Positions 1-6,131 of a DNA stretch of 11,113 nucleotides are shown here, one piece after another. Every line of letters starts with the position of its first letter. Position 1 is the stretch's first letter. Below the pieces are notes generated by a model. It ran no database searches. It had not been told where the DNA came from and saw only the letters and a program-made list of their open reading frames with translations. Position numbers and translations under genes: made by a program. Source of the DNA: a candidate division FCPU426 bacterium (GTDB lineage: Bacteria > Oederibacteriota > JAAXVQ01 > JAUVAV01); contig JAUXBQ010000073.1 in the NCBI GenBank assembly GCA_030619365.1, positions 1 through 11,113 of the forward strand. The letters are read 5' to 3'.

Positions 1-423
1 GACCTCGGCCTTGATCTCGTTCATCAGCTTCATGGCCTCCACAATGCAAATGACCTTGCTCTCGTCCACCGCGGAGCCCAGTTCCACATAAGACTTGGAT
101 TCCGGCGAAGGCGCGCGGTAGAAGGTTCCCACCATGGGCGAAGTAATGGTGTGCAGATTGGCGTCTTCCTCGGGCTTGGCGGAGGCCGGCGCGGGCGCGG
201 CCAAAGTCGCGACGGGCGCAGCCGGCAGGACCGGCGCGGCCGTGATCATCTGGCTCACAACTTCCCCGGGCGCAGGGTTTTTGCGCAAATGTATCTTTAC
301 TCCGTCCTGCTCCAGGTCCAACTCGGTGATCTTGGCCCTATTCATAATCGTAATAATTTTCTTGAGGGATTTCAAATTCAGCGCGTTGGTTTCGCGCTCG
401 CGTTTGCTGCGCTCAGCGGTCAC
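1..423 (-). CDS. accB: Biotin carboxyl carrier protein of acetyl-CoA carboxylase, C-terminus cut by window edge
   Basis: BCCP carries biotin between biotin carboxylase and carboxyltransferase in the first committed step of fatty-acid synthesis, in the cytosol. The 141 visible residues show the usual layout: a short N-terminal domain (about 1-50), an Ala/Pro-rich flexible linker (about 55-85), then the biotinyl domain with SPMVGTFYRAPSPE and the biotinylation motif EAMKLM, target Lys132. Roughly 30 residues are missing beyond the left edge. I chose the GTG at 421-423 because an AAGGTGG-type ribosome site lies about 8 nt upstream and the N-terminal domain needs residues before the first internal ATG. 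An in-frame GTG at 433-435 is possible, and a TAA at 442-444 closes the frame upstream. efp lies upstream on the same strand, and accC would be expected next, outside the window. Confidence 0.93.
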   Translation of the reverse strand, partial: MTAERSKRERETNALNLKSLKKIITIMNRAKITELDLEQDGVKIHLRKNPAPGEVVSQMITAAPVLPAAPVATLAAPAPASAKPEEDANLHTITSPMVGTFYRAPSPESKSYVELGSAVDESKVICIVEAMKLMNEIKAEV

Positions 424-450
424 GCCACCCACCACCTTTCCTTAAGTCGC

Positions 451-479
451 GGAGCCCCCCGGGCAAAGCCCGGGGCTCC
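451..479 (-). promoter_or_regulatory. GC-rich hairpin in the accB leader
   Basis: A near-perfect inverted repeat: GGAGCCCC(CC)GGGC pairs with GCCCGGGGCTCC across an AAA loop, giving a 12-bp stem with a 2-nt bulge. It lies between efp and accB, just upstream of the accB Shine-Dalgarno sequence. Neither strand has a T-run after it, so it is not a standard intrinsic terminator. It may affect efp-to-accB readthrough, mRNA processing or accB translation, or it may be a dispersed palindromic repeat. The pairing is visible; the role is inferred. Confidence 0.5.
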
Positions 480-556
480 ACTAACACCCTCGCACCGTGC
501 GCTCATTTGCGAGGCGACATCCTGCAACGCCTGTTGACGCTTTTATTTTAATGGCT

Positions 557-584
557 GTCCCTGGGCTTTTGGCGTTGCAGGGAC
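557..584 (-). other. Weak stem-loop just after efp
   Basis: GTCCCTG at 557-563 pairs with CAGGGAC at 578-584 around a 14-nt loop, a short distance past the efp stop codon. In the direction of efp transcription it is followed by an A-rich, not T-rich, stretch. It could protect the efp 3' end or cause a pause, but it does not meet the pattern of an intrinsic terminator. Apart from this stem and the accB leader hairpin, I see nothing in the gap between efp and accB. Confidence 0.3.
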
Positions 585-596
585 AAGCGGTCCGGA

Positions 597-1160
597 TCAG
601 GCCCGCTCCAGGTATTCCCCGGTGCGGGTGTCGATCTTTACCACGTCGCCCTCGTTGACGAACATGGGAACGTGTATTTTCGCCCCGGTTTCCACGAAGG
701 CTTCCTTGGTGACATTGGTCACCGTGTTGCCGCGGACGCTCGGTTCGGTCTTGACAATCTTAAGATCCACCTTCAAAGGAACCTGGATGTCCAGGGCCTC
801 TCCCTCGTGCATGAGGACGCTGACGATCATTTCCTCTTTGAGCCAGTACGCCTTGTCCCCCAGGGTTTCCCGGGACAGCGGAATCTGCTCGTAATTGTCC
901 TGATCCATAAAAACGTACTCATCGCCCTGCTGGTACAGGTATTGCATCTTGTGGTCTTCCACTTCCGGCGAGTCGAGCTTCTCGCCGGAATTCACGGTGC
1001 GGTCCACCACCGTGCCCTGGCGGAGATTCCGCAGTTTCAGGCGAATGAACGCGCCGCCCTTACCGGGCTTGACATGGTTGTATTCCAGGACGCAAAACAA
1101 ATTGTTGTCCATGGCGATATAGGTTCCCGGCCTGGCATCGTTTGAAATGACAACTCCCAT
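597..1160 (-). CDS. efp: Translation elongation factor P
   Basis: EF-P binds ribosomes stalled at polyproline stretches and promotes peptide-bond formation. The 187 residues match the family length of about 185-188. An N-terminal KOW-like domain contains HVKPGKGGAF, whose tip residue is Lys34, the position that is lysylated or otherwise modified in Lys-type EF-P. It is not the Arg32-type that is rhamnosylated. The two OB domains follow, including the family-typical stretches near VEDHKMQYLY and VTNVTKEAFVETGAKIHVPMF. The ATG has an AGGAGG site 7 nt upstream (1168-1173). efp precedes accB on the same strand and follows the peptidase gene, separated from it by a palindromic element. No modification enzyme (EpmA/EpmB or EarP) lies in the window. 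Confidence 0.97.
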   Translation of the reverse strand: MGVVISNDARPGTYIAMDNNLFCVLEYNHVKPGKGGAFIRLKLRNLRQGTVVDRTVNSGEKLDSPEVEDHKMQYLYQQGDEYVFMDQDNYEQIPLSRETLGDKAYWLKEEMIVSVLMHEGEALDIQVPLKVDLKIVKTEPSVRGNTVTNVTKEAFVETGAKIHVPMFVNEGDVVKIDTRTGEYLERA

Positions 1161-1182
1161 CCTGCTTCCTCCTGGTAAATAC

Positions 1183-1224
1183 GCCGCGCCTGCCGTCTCC
1201 GTTGAACACGGGATTGGGCGCGGC
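1183..1224 (-). promoter_or_regulatory. Strong structured element in the efp 5' leader
   Basis: An 8-bp perfect GC stem (1183-1190 GCCGCGCC with 1217-1224 GGCGCGGC) encloses a second small hairpin, CCGT/ACGG with loop TGAAC (1199-1211). It ends about 10 nt before the efp Shine-Dalgarno sequence, so it would be part of the efp mRNA leader if transcription starts near 1237. The stem is not followed by T residues in the reading direction. It may stabilise the mRNA or regulate translation. I do not recognise it as a known riboswitch or protein-binding leader. Confidence 0.4.
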
Positions 1225-1243
1225 TTGATTCTGTGTTCACTCT

Positions 1244-1249
1244 ACTATA
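1244..1249 (-). promoter_or_regulatory. Possible -10 box for efp
   Basis: On the minus strand this reads TATAGT, five of six matches to the bacterial -10 consensus. It is placed about 85 nt before the efp ATG, upstream of the leader hairpin. No convincing -35 hexamer is found 16-19 nt upstream, so this is a weak call based on position and one hexamer. Confidence 0.22.
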
Positions 1250-1309
1250 TTGATGAACCGGACCACAGGGTTGACTAGTTCATATTGCGAAAAGCTTTTT
1301 TTGTTATTA

Positions 1310-1427
1310 TGTCATTCCCGCATGTCTTTAGCGGGAATCCAGGGACTCGTGTATGGCCGCGGGACTTTTTAAAATCCATCCGGTCTCAAATGCCCTGGAT
1401 ACCCGATAAGATCATTCGGGTATGACA
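1310..1427. repeat. Nested palindromic MITE-like element
   Basis: Two 35-nt arms (1310-1344 and 1393-1427) are inverted copies with 28 of 35 positions matching, separated by 48 nt. The outer ends read TGTCAT and ATGACA, and the inner ends read CCAGGG and CCCTGG. Each arm is also a palindrome: ATTCCCGC/GCGGGAAT on the left and ATACCCGA/TCGGGTAT on the right. The arms differ at paired positions so that each small stem is preserved. The ATTCCC...GGGAAT...CCAG type of sequence resembles short dispersed repeats such as Neisseria dRS3 and similar elements in environmental bacteria. There is no ORF and no clear target duplication. It fills much of the roughly 300-nt gap between the peptidase and efp. 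Confidence 0.72.
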
Positions 1428-1465
1428 ACCCCTTCCGAAAGCAACTTGTCCACAACAAGAACTAA

Positions 1466-2566
1466 CTAGGACTGGCGGCCGACCAACTGAAGTTCCTCGG
1501 CGGATTGGGAAAGCCATTGCGCGGAGGACGGTGTGACCAGCACGTTATCCTCGATGCGGATGCCCCCCCACCCTGGGATATAAACACCTGGCTCGCAGGT
1601 GACTACCATGCCCGCAGCCAATTTTTCCCGGGAACGGAAAGACAATTTCGGCGCTTCGTGTACTTCCAGGCCTAATCCATGCCCCAAACTATGCACAAAA
1701 AAATGCTCAAGTTCCGCCTTTTTAAAAATAAACCGGGCTTTTTTGTCCGCTTCTGAAGCAATTTTGCCGGAAATCAGCTCGTTTTTAGCCGATTTTTGAG
1801 CTTTTTTGACAATTTTATATATTTTCTGCTGTTTGGCGGTCATTCTAGCAACCGCGAGGGTTCTTGTCAAGTCGGAATGATACCCCTGGTATTTGCATCC
1901 GAAATCAATAACCACCAAATCCCCGGGCTTCAGCTTCCGGGAGGTGGGCCTGGCATGCGGCAGGGCGGCATGGGGTCCGGAGGCCACGATGGTGGGAAAG
2001 GCCAGTCCCTGGGCGCCGGCCCCCAGCATGGCTTTCTCCAAGGCCAGCACGATATCGATTTCCCGCCAGCCGGCCCGAACCCGGGGCATGACCTGCGCAA
2101 AGGCTTTTTCCGCAATGCGAATGGCCCGCCGCAAGTATCGTAGCTCCTGCGGGCTCTTACACTGGCGCGCCTGCTGCACGCAGCCTTCCGCGCGGACGCC
2201 TTGCAGGCTTTTGTGCGCTTGCTGAATCCGGCGCCAACTGCGGACACTGACCTGATCATCTTCGAACGCCAATCGCCTCACCCGCTTATCCCGTAACCGC
2301 TCTATAAAGCATTCGTGCGGATCCTGTTCGCAAATGGTGATGTCGATACCGGGACACTCCCGGCGGGATTGTTCCTGGTAACGGCCGTCCGTGATCAAGT
2401 GCGCGCGACCGCGCCCTGGAATGAGCACCCACCCCGCACTGCCGCTGAACCCGGTCAAGTACTGCCGATTGGCAGGATGAATAATCCAAAGCAGATCCCA
2501 TTTATGCTGACGTACTTTTCGCTGAATCTGGCGCACGCGGCGTTGGATTATTTCACGCTGGTCCAT
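1466..2566 (-). CDS. M24-family Xaa-Pro aminopeptidase/dipeptidase
   Basis: A cytosolic metallopeptidase that likely removes residues next to proline. Residues 1-135 are a creatinase-type N-terminal domain, with YLTGFSGSAGW near 36-46. From about 140 the pita-bread catalytic domain shows all five metal ligands: Asp221 (VIDFG), Asp232 (HSDLTRT), His296 (SLGHGLGLEVHE), Glu325 (TCEPGVY) and Glu339 (GIRIEDN), with His204 as a further active-site residue. The 366-residue length fits the short YqhT/YpdF-like branch better than E. coli PepP or PepQ (about 440). The ATG has AAGGAG 7 nt upstream. It follows a glycosyltransferase gene by 34 nt and so may share its transcript. The position upstream of efp also occurs elsewhere, such as yqhT-efp in Bacillus. 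Aminopeptidase versus dipeptidase specificity cannot be told from sequence alone. Confidence 0.93.
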   Translation of the reverse strand: MDQREIIQRRVRQIQRKVRQHKWDLLWIIHPANRQYLTGFSGSAGWVLIPGRGRAHLITDGRYQEQSRRECPGIDITICEQDPHECFIERLRDKRVRRLAFEDDQVSVRSWRRIQQAHKSLQGVRAEGCVQQARQCKSPQELRYLRRAIRIAEKAFAQVMPRVRAGWREIDIVLALEKAMLGAGAQGLAFPTIVASGPHAALPHARPTSRKLKPGDLVVIDFGCKYQGYHSDLTRTLAVARMTAKQQKIYKIVKKAQKSAKNELISGKIASEADKKARFIFKKAELEHFFVHSLGHGLGLEVHEAPKLSFRSREKLAAGMVVTCEPGVYIPGWGGIRIEDNVLVTPSSAQWLSQSAEELQLVGRQS

Positions 2567-2600
2567 GCGGCTTCTCCTTCTCCTGCATCACGTATCCGTC

Positions 2601-3773
2601 TCACTCCCCGGTGTCCGGCGCTTCGTACACGGCCCTGGTTTTTTCCAGCATCGTGGCCAGGCTATACTTTCCGGCCAGGGGCCAGGCTGCCTGTTGCAGG
2701 GCCATGGCCTGCTCGGGGTGGTTCAAGAGCTCGAGCAGGGCCGCGGCCAGGGCCGGGGGATCTCCGGGTGGCACCAAGCGGCCGGTCTTGCCGTCTTGAA
2801 TAGCTTCCTGCGTGCCGTCCACAGCCGTAGCCACCACGGGAATCCGGCTGGCCATGGCCTGCGCCAACACGCACGGCAGTCCTTCCCATAAAGACGTAAG
2901 CGCCAGCAGGTCAAATCCCCGCATGAGCCGGGGAACGTCCTGCCGCCAGCCGGTCAAGACCAGGCGCTGTTCCAGGCCCAGGCGGCGAATCTCCGCCTCC
3001 ACGGCCGGGCGGCGCTCGCCGTCGCCCACCAGGAGAAAGCGCGCGTCCGGTCTTTGCTTTGACACGAGCGCTGCGGCCCGGACAAAATCTTCGGGCGCCT
3101 TTTGGGACTTCAGACAGGCCACCATGCCCACCAGTGGCGCGTCCGGAGAAAAACCCAAGGCCGCTCGAACGCGGCCACGGTCGGTCTCCTCTCCCGGCGA
3201 AAAGGCCTGTAGGTCCGAGCCGGGATAAATAACCGAATATTGTTCCGGCCGTCCGATCTTATTCGCCAGCCCCTTTTGCCGGGTGGCTTCGGATACGGCA
3301 ATCAGCCGCGTGGTCCGGCGCGCGCCCCAACGCTCCAAACGGATGTACAGCCATTGCAGCAGCGCGGGCTGGCGGTCGTGAAACGGCCAGCCGTGAATGG
3401 TATGCACGACCCGGGGCGTGCGGGCCAGGCAGGCCGCGGCCCGGCCCAAAATGCCCGCCTTGGAACCGTGGGTATGCACGATGTCTATTTTTTCTTTGCG
3501 CAGAAAACGGGCCAAACGCGCCACCATGAGCAGGTCCAGGCAGGGACGAATGGAATGTTTCAGGCTTGGCCACAAAAGAACCCTGACGCCCGTGAGCGCC
3601 CGGGCCTCGGCGTCCAGCAAGCCGCCCTGGCCCGCGAGCAGCCAGCGCTCATAGCGCTCTGGGTCCAGCCCGCGCAGCGTGTGCAGCACGACTTGTTGCG
3701 CACCGCCCAGTTCCAGCTTGGTGATCATCACCAAGAGGCGCCGCGGGCTCTGTTTTTTATCTTCAGTTGGCAT
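2601..3773 (-). CDS. Family 4 (GT-B fold) glycosyltransferase
   Basis: Probably transfers a sugar from a nucleotide donor to a lipid-linked glycan at the cytoplasmic membrane face. In the 390-residue reading, the N-terminal acceptor domain begins with LLVMITKLELGGAQ (13-26) and has HTHGSKAGILGR (100-111) and VVHTIHGWPFH. The C-terminal domain has GMVACLKSQKAPEDFVRAA, LLVGDGERR and SLWEGLPCVLAQAMA. The second acid of the usual E-x7-E motif is Gln305 after Glu297, a change I recall in some members. I chose the ATG at 3771-3773 because the family normally starts just before the first strand. The frame stays open to a TTG at 3867-3869, which abuts a GGGAGG and seems less likely. The ribosome site before 3773 is poor. 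The donor and linkage are unknown. Confidence 0.88.
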   Translation of the reverse strand: MPTEDKKQSPRRLLVMITKLELGGAQQVVLHTLRGLDPERYERWLLAGQGGLLDAEARALTGVRVLLWPSLKHSIRPCLDLLMVARLARFLRKEKIDIVHTHGSKAGILGRAAACLARTPRVVHTIHGWPFHDRQPALLQWLYIRLERWGARRTTRLIAVSEATRQKGLANKIGRPEQYSVIYPGSDLQAFSPGEETDRGRVRAALGFSPDAPLVGMVACLKSQKAPEDFVRAAALVSKQRPDARFLLVGDGERRPAVEAEIRRLGLEQRLVLTGWRQDVPRLMRGFDLLALTSLWEGLPCVLAQAMASRIPVVATAVDGTQEAIQDGKTGRLVPPGDPPALAAALLELLNHPEQAMALQQAAWPLAGKYSLATMLEKTRAVYEAPDTGE

Positions 3774-3806
3774 AACTTCCGCGCCTGTCAAATGAATTGT
3801 CCTTTT

Positions 3807-3836
3807 TTTACCTTTTTCCCTATTCCGTGGTATACT
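3807..3836 (+). promoter_or_regulatory. Extended -10 promoter driving the plus-strand small RNA
   Basis: TATACT at 3831-3836 is preceded by TGG, giving the TGn extended -10 form. TTTACC at 3807-3812, 18 bp upstream, is a four-of-six match to the -35 consensus. The predicted start is near 3843. It faces away from the neighbouring glycosyltransferase and has no plus-strand coding gene downstream before the terminator ending at 3990. That makes an RNA gene the natural reading. Confidence 0.5.
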
Positions 3837-3842
3837 GGTTTT

Positions 3843-3990
3843 AGTGACGTTGTTCCCGCCAGGGCACAACCTCCCTTAAGAGGCTGGTGGCCGAACGGTG
3901 ACCAGGTCAAGGCGGTGAGCAACCACGAATATGTGACGCCCCATCTGCCTGAGTTTTCAGGCATGCAGTGCGAAGGGCGTCACATTTTTT
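3843..3990 (+). ncRNA. Candidate small structured RNA, about 148 nt, family unknown
   Basis: Bounded by an extended -10 promoter and a strong intrinsic terminator on the plus strand, while the genes on both sides are minus-strand. No convincing ORF lies inside. Potential local stems are GTTGT-CCC/GGG-ACAAC (3849-3870), CCTC/GAGG (3870-3883, sharing one base with the first) and CTGGT/ACCAG (3884-3905), followed by the terminator. The hexamer GTGACG occurs at 3844-3849 and again at 3933-3938 in the terminator's left arm. The 5' end could therefore pair with the terminator's right arm and close the molecule. It does not match 4.5S SRP RNA, tmRNA, RNase P RNA or common riboswitches as far as I can recall them. 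It is exactly complementary to the spacer between the barrel gene and the glycosyltransferase gene. Existence is moderately supported; function is unknown. Confidence 0.5.
3931..3990 (+). terminator. Strong intrinsic terminator with nested hairpin
   Basis: ATGTGACGCCC (3931-3941) pairs perfectly with GGGCGTCACAT (3975-3985), and a T-run continues to 3990. Inside it TGCCTGA pairs with TCAGGCA (3946-3963) around GTTT. The T-run follows only on the plus strand. On the minus strand the hairpin is preceded by A and followed by mixed sequence, so it should stop plus-strand transcription, not the glycan cluster. It ends 4 bases short of the barrel gene's stop codon on the other strand. Confidence 0.72.
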
Positions 3991-3994
3991 ATGC

Positions 3995-4819
3995 CTAGTA
4001 TTTCACCTGGTAATTCAGGCCCGCGGAAATGGTGATAAAGTTTTCGTAGTCGCCCGCGATCAAGGGAATAAGATTCGCGCCCACGTTTAAGCCCAGACTA
4101 CTCACGTCCGTTACCGGCATGGCGATTTTCAGTCCTGCTTTCGCCACCGGCGCCCAGCCCTGTTCGTCTCCCGAGTTGTCACCGCTGATGTCACTGTCGC
4201 TGGCATCCACCCAATCGGCTGTTACGCTATTTATGAAATATCCCAATCCCAGACCGTTTTCCAAGCCAATCTTGATCACATCCAGGTCAATGTCATAACT
4301 GTATTTGGCCATAATATAGGATCCCACGGACATCGCGGACACTTCCCAGTGACGCGTATATACCGGCGGACCTTCGTAGGCCACGTTAAAGGACGCGCTG
4401 CCGGGAAGGAATAAAAACCCGACCACCATGCCGATATCCAGGCCGGGCGCGGTGATTACATTGAGGCCGGGATTGATTTCCAGCATGGCCCCCAGGGAAG
4501 ACAGGTCATACGTTTTGTCGTTTTCCGAATAACCGGCCATGCCAATGGCCACGTTCCAGTTCAATTCCAATTCCTTTTCCTTCAGTTTGACTTCCTCCTG
4601 CTTTTTGCCAAGCCACTTCGCCGTTTGGGGCGTTGCTGGTTTGGGTGCCGCCACGGGCGCCATGGTGGGCGCCGCGGTTGGTTCCGCGGTTGGCGCGGCC
4701 GCGGCCACGGGAATGTTTTCTTCTCCGGGTTCTGCTGCCGCTGCCTGTAAACCACTCAGTCCTGCTCCCAAACCAAAAACCAAACTTGCCACAATCAGGT
4801 GTTGATACTTCTTTGTCAT
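3995..4819 (-). CDS. Secreted beta-barrel-like outer-membrane protein, function unknown
   Basis: A 274-residue exported protein. Residues 1 to about 28 form a signal peptide: MTKKYQ, a hydrophobic core around LIVASLVFGLGAGLSGL, then an AAAA cleavage region. An Ala/Pro/Thr-rich spacer follows (about 37-66), then a short charged segment (KKQEEVKLKEKELEL). From about 87 onward there are alternating strand-like segments with many Gly, Tyr and Trp residues. The protein ends with the strand-like ISAGLNYQVKY, whose terminal aromatic resembles an outer-membrane beta-barrel signal. The ATG has GGGAGG 6 nt upstream. The FAD-enzyme gene ends 16 nt before it, so both are probably on one mRNA. Placement in a glycan cluster suggests a role at the surface, for example in export or anchoring. 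That is inference, and no named family is recognised. Confidence 0.8.
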   Translation of the reverse strand: MTKKYQHLIVASLVFGLGAGLSGLQAAAAEPGEENIPVAAAAPTAEPTAAPTMAPVAAPKPATPQTAKWLGKKQEEVKLKEKELELNWNVAIGMAGYSENDKTYDLSSLGAMLEINPGLNVITAPGLDIGMVVGFLFLPGSASFNVAYEGPPVYTRHWEVSAMSVGSYIMAKYSYDIDLDVIKIGLENGLGLGYFINSVTADWVDASDSDISGDNSGDEQGWAPVAKAGLKIAMPVTDVSSLGLNVGANLIPLIAGDYENFITISAGLNYQVKY

Positions 4820-4835
4820 ACATTTCCTCCCTTGG

Positions 4836-6131
4836 TTATTTGCAGGTCTGGCCTGCGGTTTTGCCTGCCAGCAGCGCGTCCTCCATGGCAGAATACTCCC
4901 AGTGCCCCCAGCGCCCGATACTGGCCACGCCTTGTCGCTCTAAGTATTCCAGCACGTGTTTTCTGGCTGACTGGTAGGCCTGGTCATAAATCACGTATGC
5001 GTACGGCAGGTACTGCAAATGTTCAACCACGACCCGGTCCCGGGCGGTCAAAATACCGGCCAGGCGCAAATCGCGCCGCACACGCCCGGCAATGGTCTTT
5101 CGCTGGTCCCAGCCCGTGCCAGCCGGGACCGCGACTTCCGCGTAAAGACTGCTGCACCCCGCGGGCGCCACCCGGCCGAAATTGGATGGAAACCCCACGC
5201 GGTAAAAACTGAACTTGTCCTCCGGGAAATAGATCCAGTGCGCCGAATGCAGGCGCGGGCCACGGATGCCCAGGTTCACCACCATGACCGAATTGGCCCG
5301 CAGGTGCGACGCGGCTTCTCGCACTCCCTTGGGCAGGGACCGGCACCTCGCCGCCAGGACCGGAAGCGGCAGGGTGGAGATGAGCCGCCTCCAGGGAACA
5401 CTGCCGTGCCCGCTGATTTCCACGGTCCGGCGCCGGAGATCGATTTCCCGGGCGGAAGCGTTCAGGGTAATGTGTTTTCCCCGCCCGGCCAGGGCCACGG
5501 CCAGCTGGTCAATCCCGCCCTTGGCCGGATACCAAAATGTTTCGTTATACCCCCCGCCTTGCGGCACGTCCTGGAAAGCGCCGCGAATGACGCGCCCCAG
5601 GGCGGGCCGCGGCACATAGTCCCGCATCCAGTCCAAGGTCAATTCCTCAGGCAATACGGTCCAGAGCTTGCGGTTGTAGGGTTCAAAAAACAAGCGCGCC
5701 ATGGTTGCGCCAAATGTCCGTTGGGCCCAGTCGGCAAAGTGTCTCGGTTTTTTCTGCGGGGCCAGGGCCGCTTCCAGGTAATCGCGCAGGGCTTCGGCTT
5801 TTATTTCCGGCGGCAACCCGAAAAGGTTGGCCTGAAAAGGATAGCGCACTTCGCGCCCGGCCAGATGAATCCGGGCGTCCCGGGTTACCAGGCGCAGTTT
5901 TCCGGGCAGCAGGCGTTGGATCAGTTCCCGGACCCGGGGCGTACGCACGTGCAATAAATGGCCGGCCTGGTCAAACGCAAAGCCCCGGACCTGGTCCGTG
6001 GCGCACTTGCCGCCGAGGCGGGGCAAAGCTTCGAACACACGGACGCCGGGCCCGCCGTAATGCGCGGCCGCGAGACCGGCCAAGCCGGCTCCCAGAACCA
6101 CGGTCCCGTCGCCCCGTTGCCGAACGCTCAT
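4836..6131 (-). CDS. FAD-dependent UDP-galactopyranose-mutase-like / amine-oxidase-fold enzyme
   Basis: A 431-residue flavoprotein of the NAD(P)-binding/amine-oxidase superfamily. The N-terminus has the dinucleotide fold VVLGAGLAGLAAAHY (11-25), the acidic residue Glu34 and LGGKC. The stretches REVRYPFQANL (93-103), EPYNRKLW (150-157), WYPAKGG (200-206) and the C-terminal GRWGHWEYSAMEDAL (406-420) resemble the UDP-galactopyranose mutase-like branch more than protoporphyrinogen oxidase, which automated annotation often assigns. A cytosolic role in isomerising or oxidising a nucleotide sugar for the glycan is plausible. The start overlaps the stop of the preceding transferase gene by 4 nt (ATGA), and a GGAG lies about 9 nt upstream, which suggests translational coupling. 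Exact substrate unknown. Confidence 0.85.
   Translation of the reverse strand: MSVRQRGDGTVVLGAGLAGLAAAHYGGPGVRVFEALPRLGGKCATDQVRGFAFDQAGHLLHVRTPRVRELIQRLLPGKLRLVTRDARIHLAGREVRYPFQANLFGLPPEIKAEALRDYLEAALAPQKKPRHFADWAQRTFGATMARLFFEPYNRKLWTVLPEELTLDWMRDYVPRPALGRVIRGAFQDVPQGGGYNETFWYPAKGGIDQLAVALAGRGKHITLNASAREIDLRRRTVEISGHGSVPWRRLISTLPLPVLAARCRSLPKGVREAASHLRANSVMVVNLGIRGPRLHSAHWIYFPEDKFSFYRVGFPSNFGRVAPAGCSSLYAEVAVPAGTGWDQRKTIAGRVRRDLRLAGILTARDRVVVEHLQYLPYAYVIYDQAYQSARKHVLEYLERQGVASIGRWGHWEYSAMEDALLAGKTAGQTCK

Noticed and set aside
3774..3869. N-terminal extension of the second glycosyltransferase from a TTG start
   Set aside because: The extra 32 residues are not family-like (lysine- and arginine-rich), the GGGAGG touches the TTG with no spacing, and the family normally begins near the ATG at 3773.
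3884..3945. tRNA-like D-arm sequence (TGGCCGAACGG) and an ACCAGGTCAAGG stretch recalling tRNA-Ser/Leu and SRP RNA
   Set aside because: No acceptor stem, anticodon arm or T-arm follows, and the conserved SRP tip (CCGGAAGGNAGCAGCC) is absent. The resemblance is limited to short GC-rich stretches.
3931..3990. The hairpin as the terminator of the barrel-protein gene
   Set aside because: In the minus direction it is preceded by A residues and followed by mixed sequence, so it lacks the T-run needed to end that transcript.
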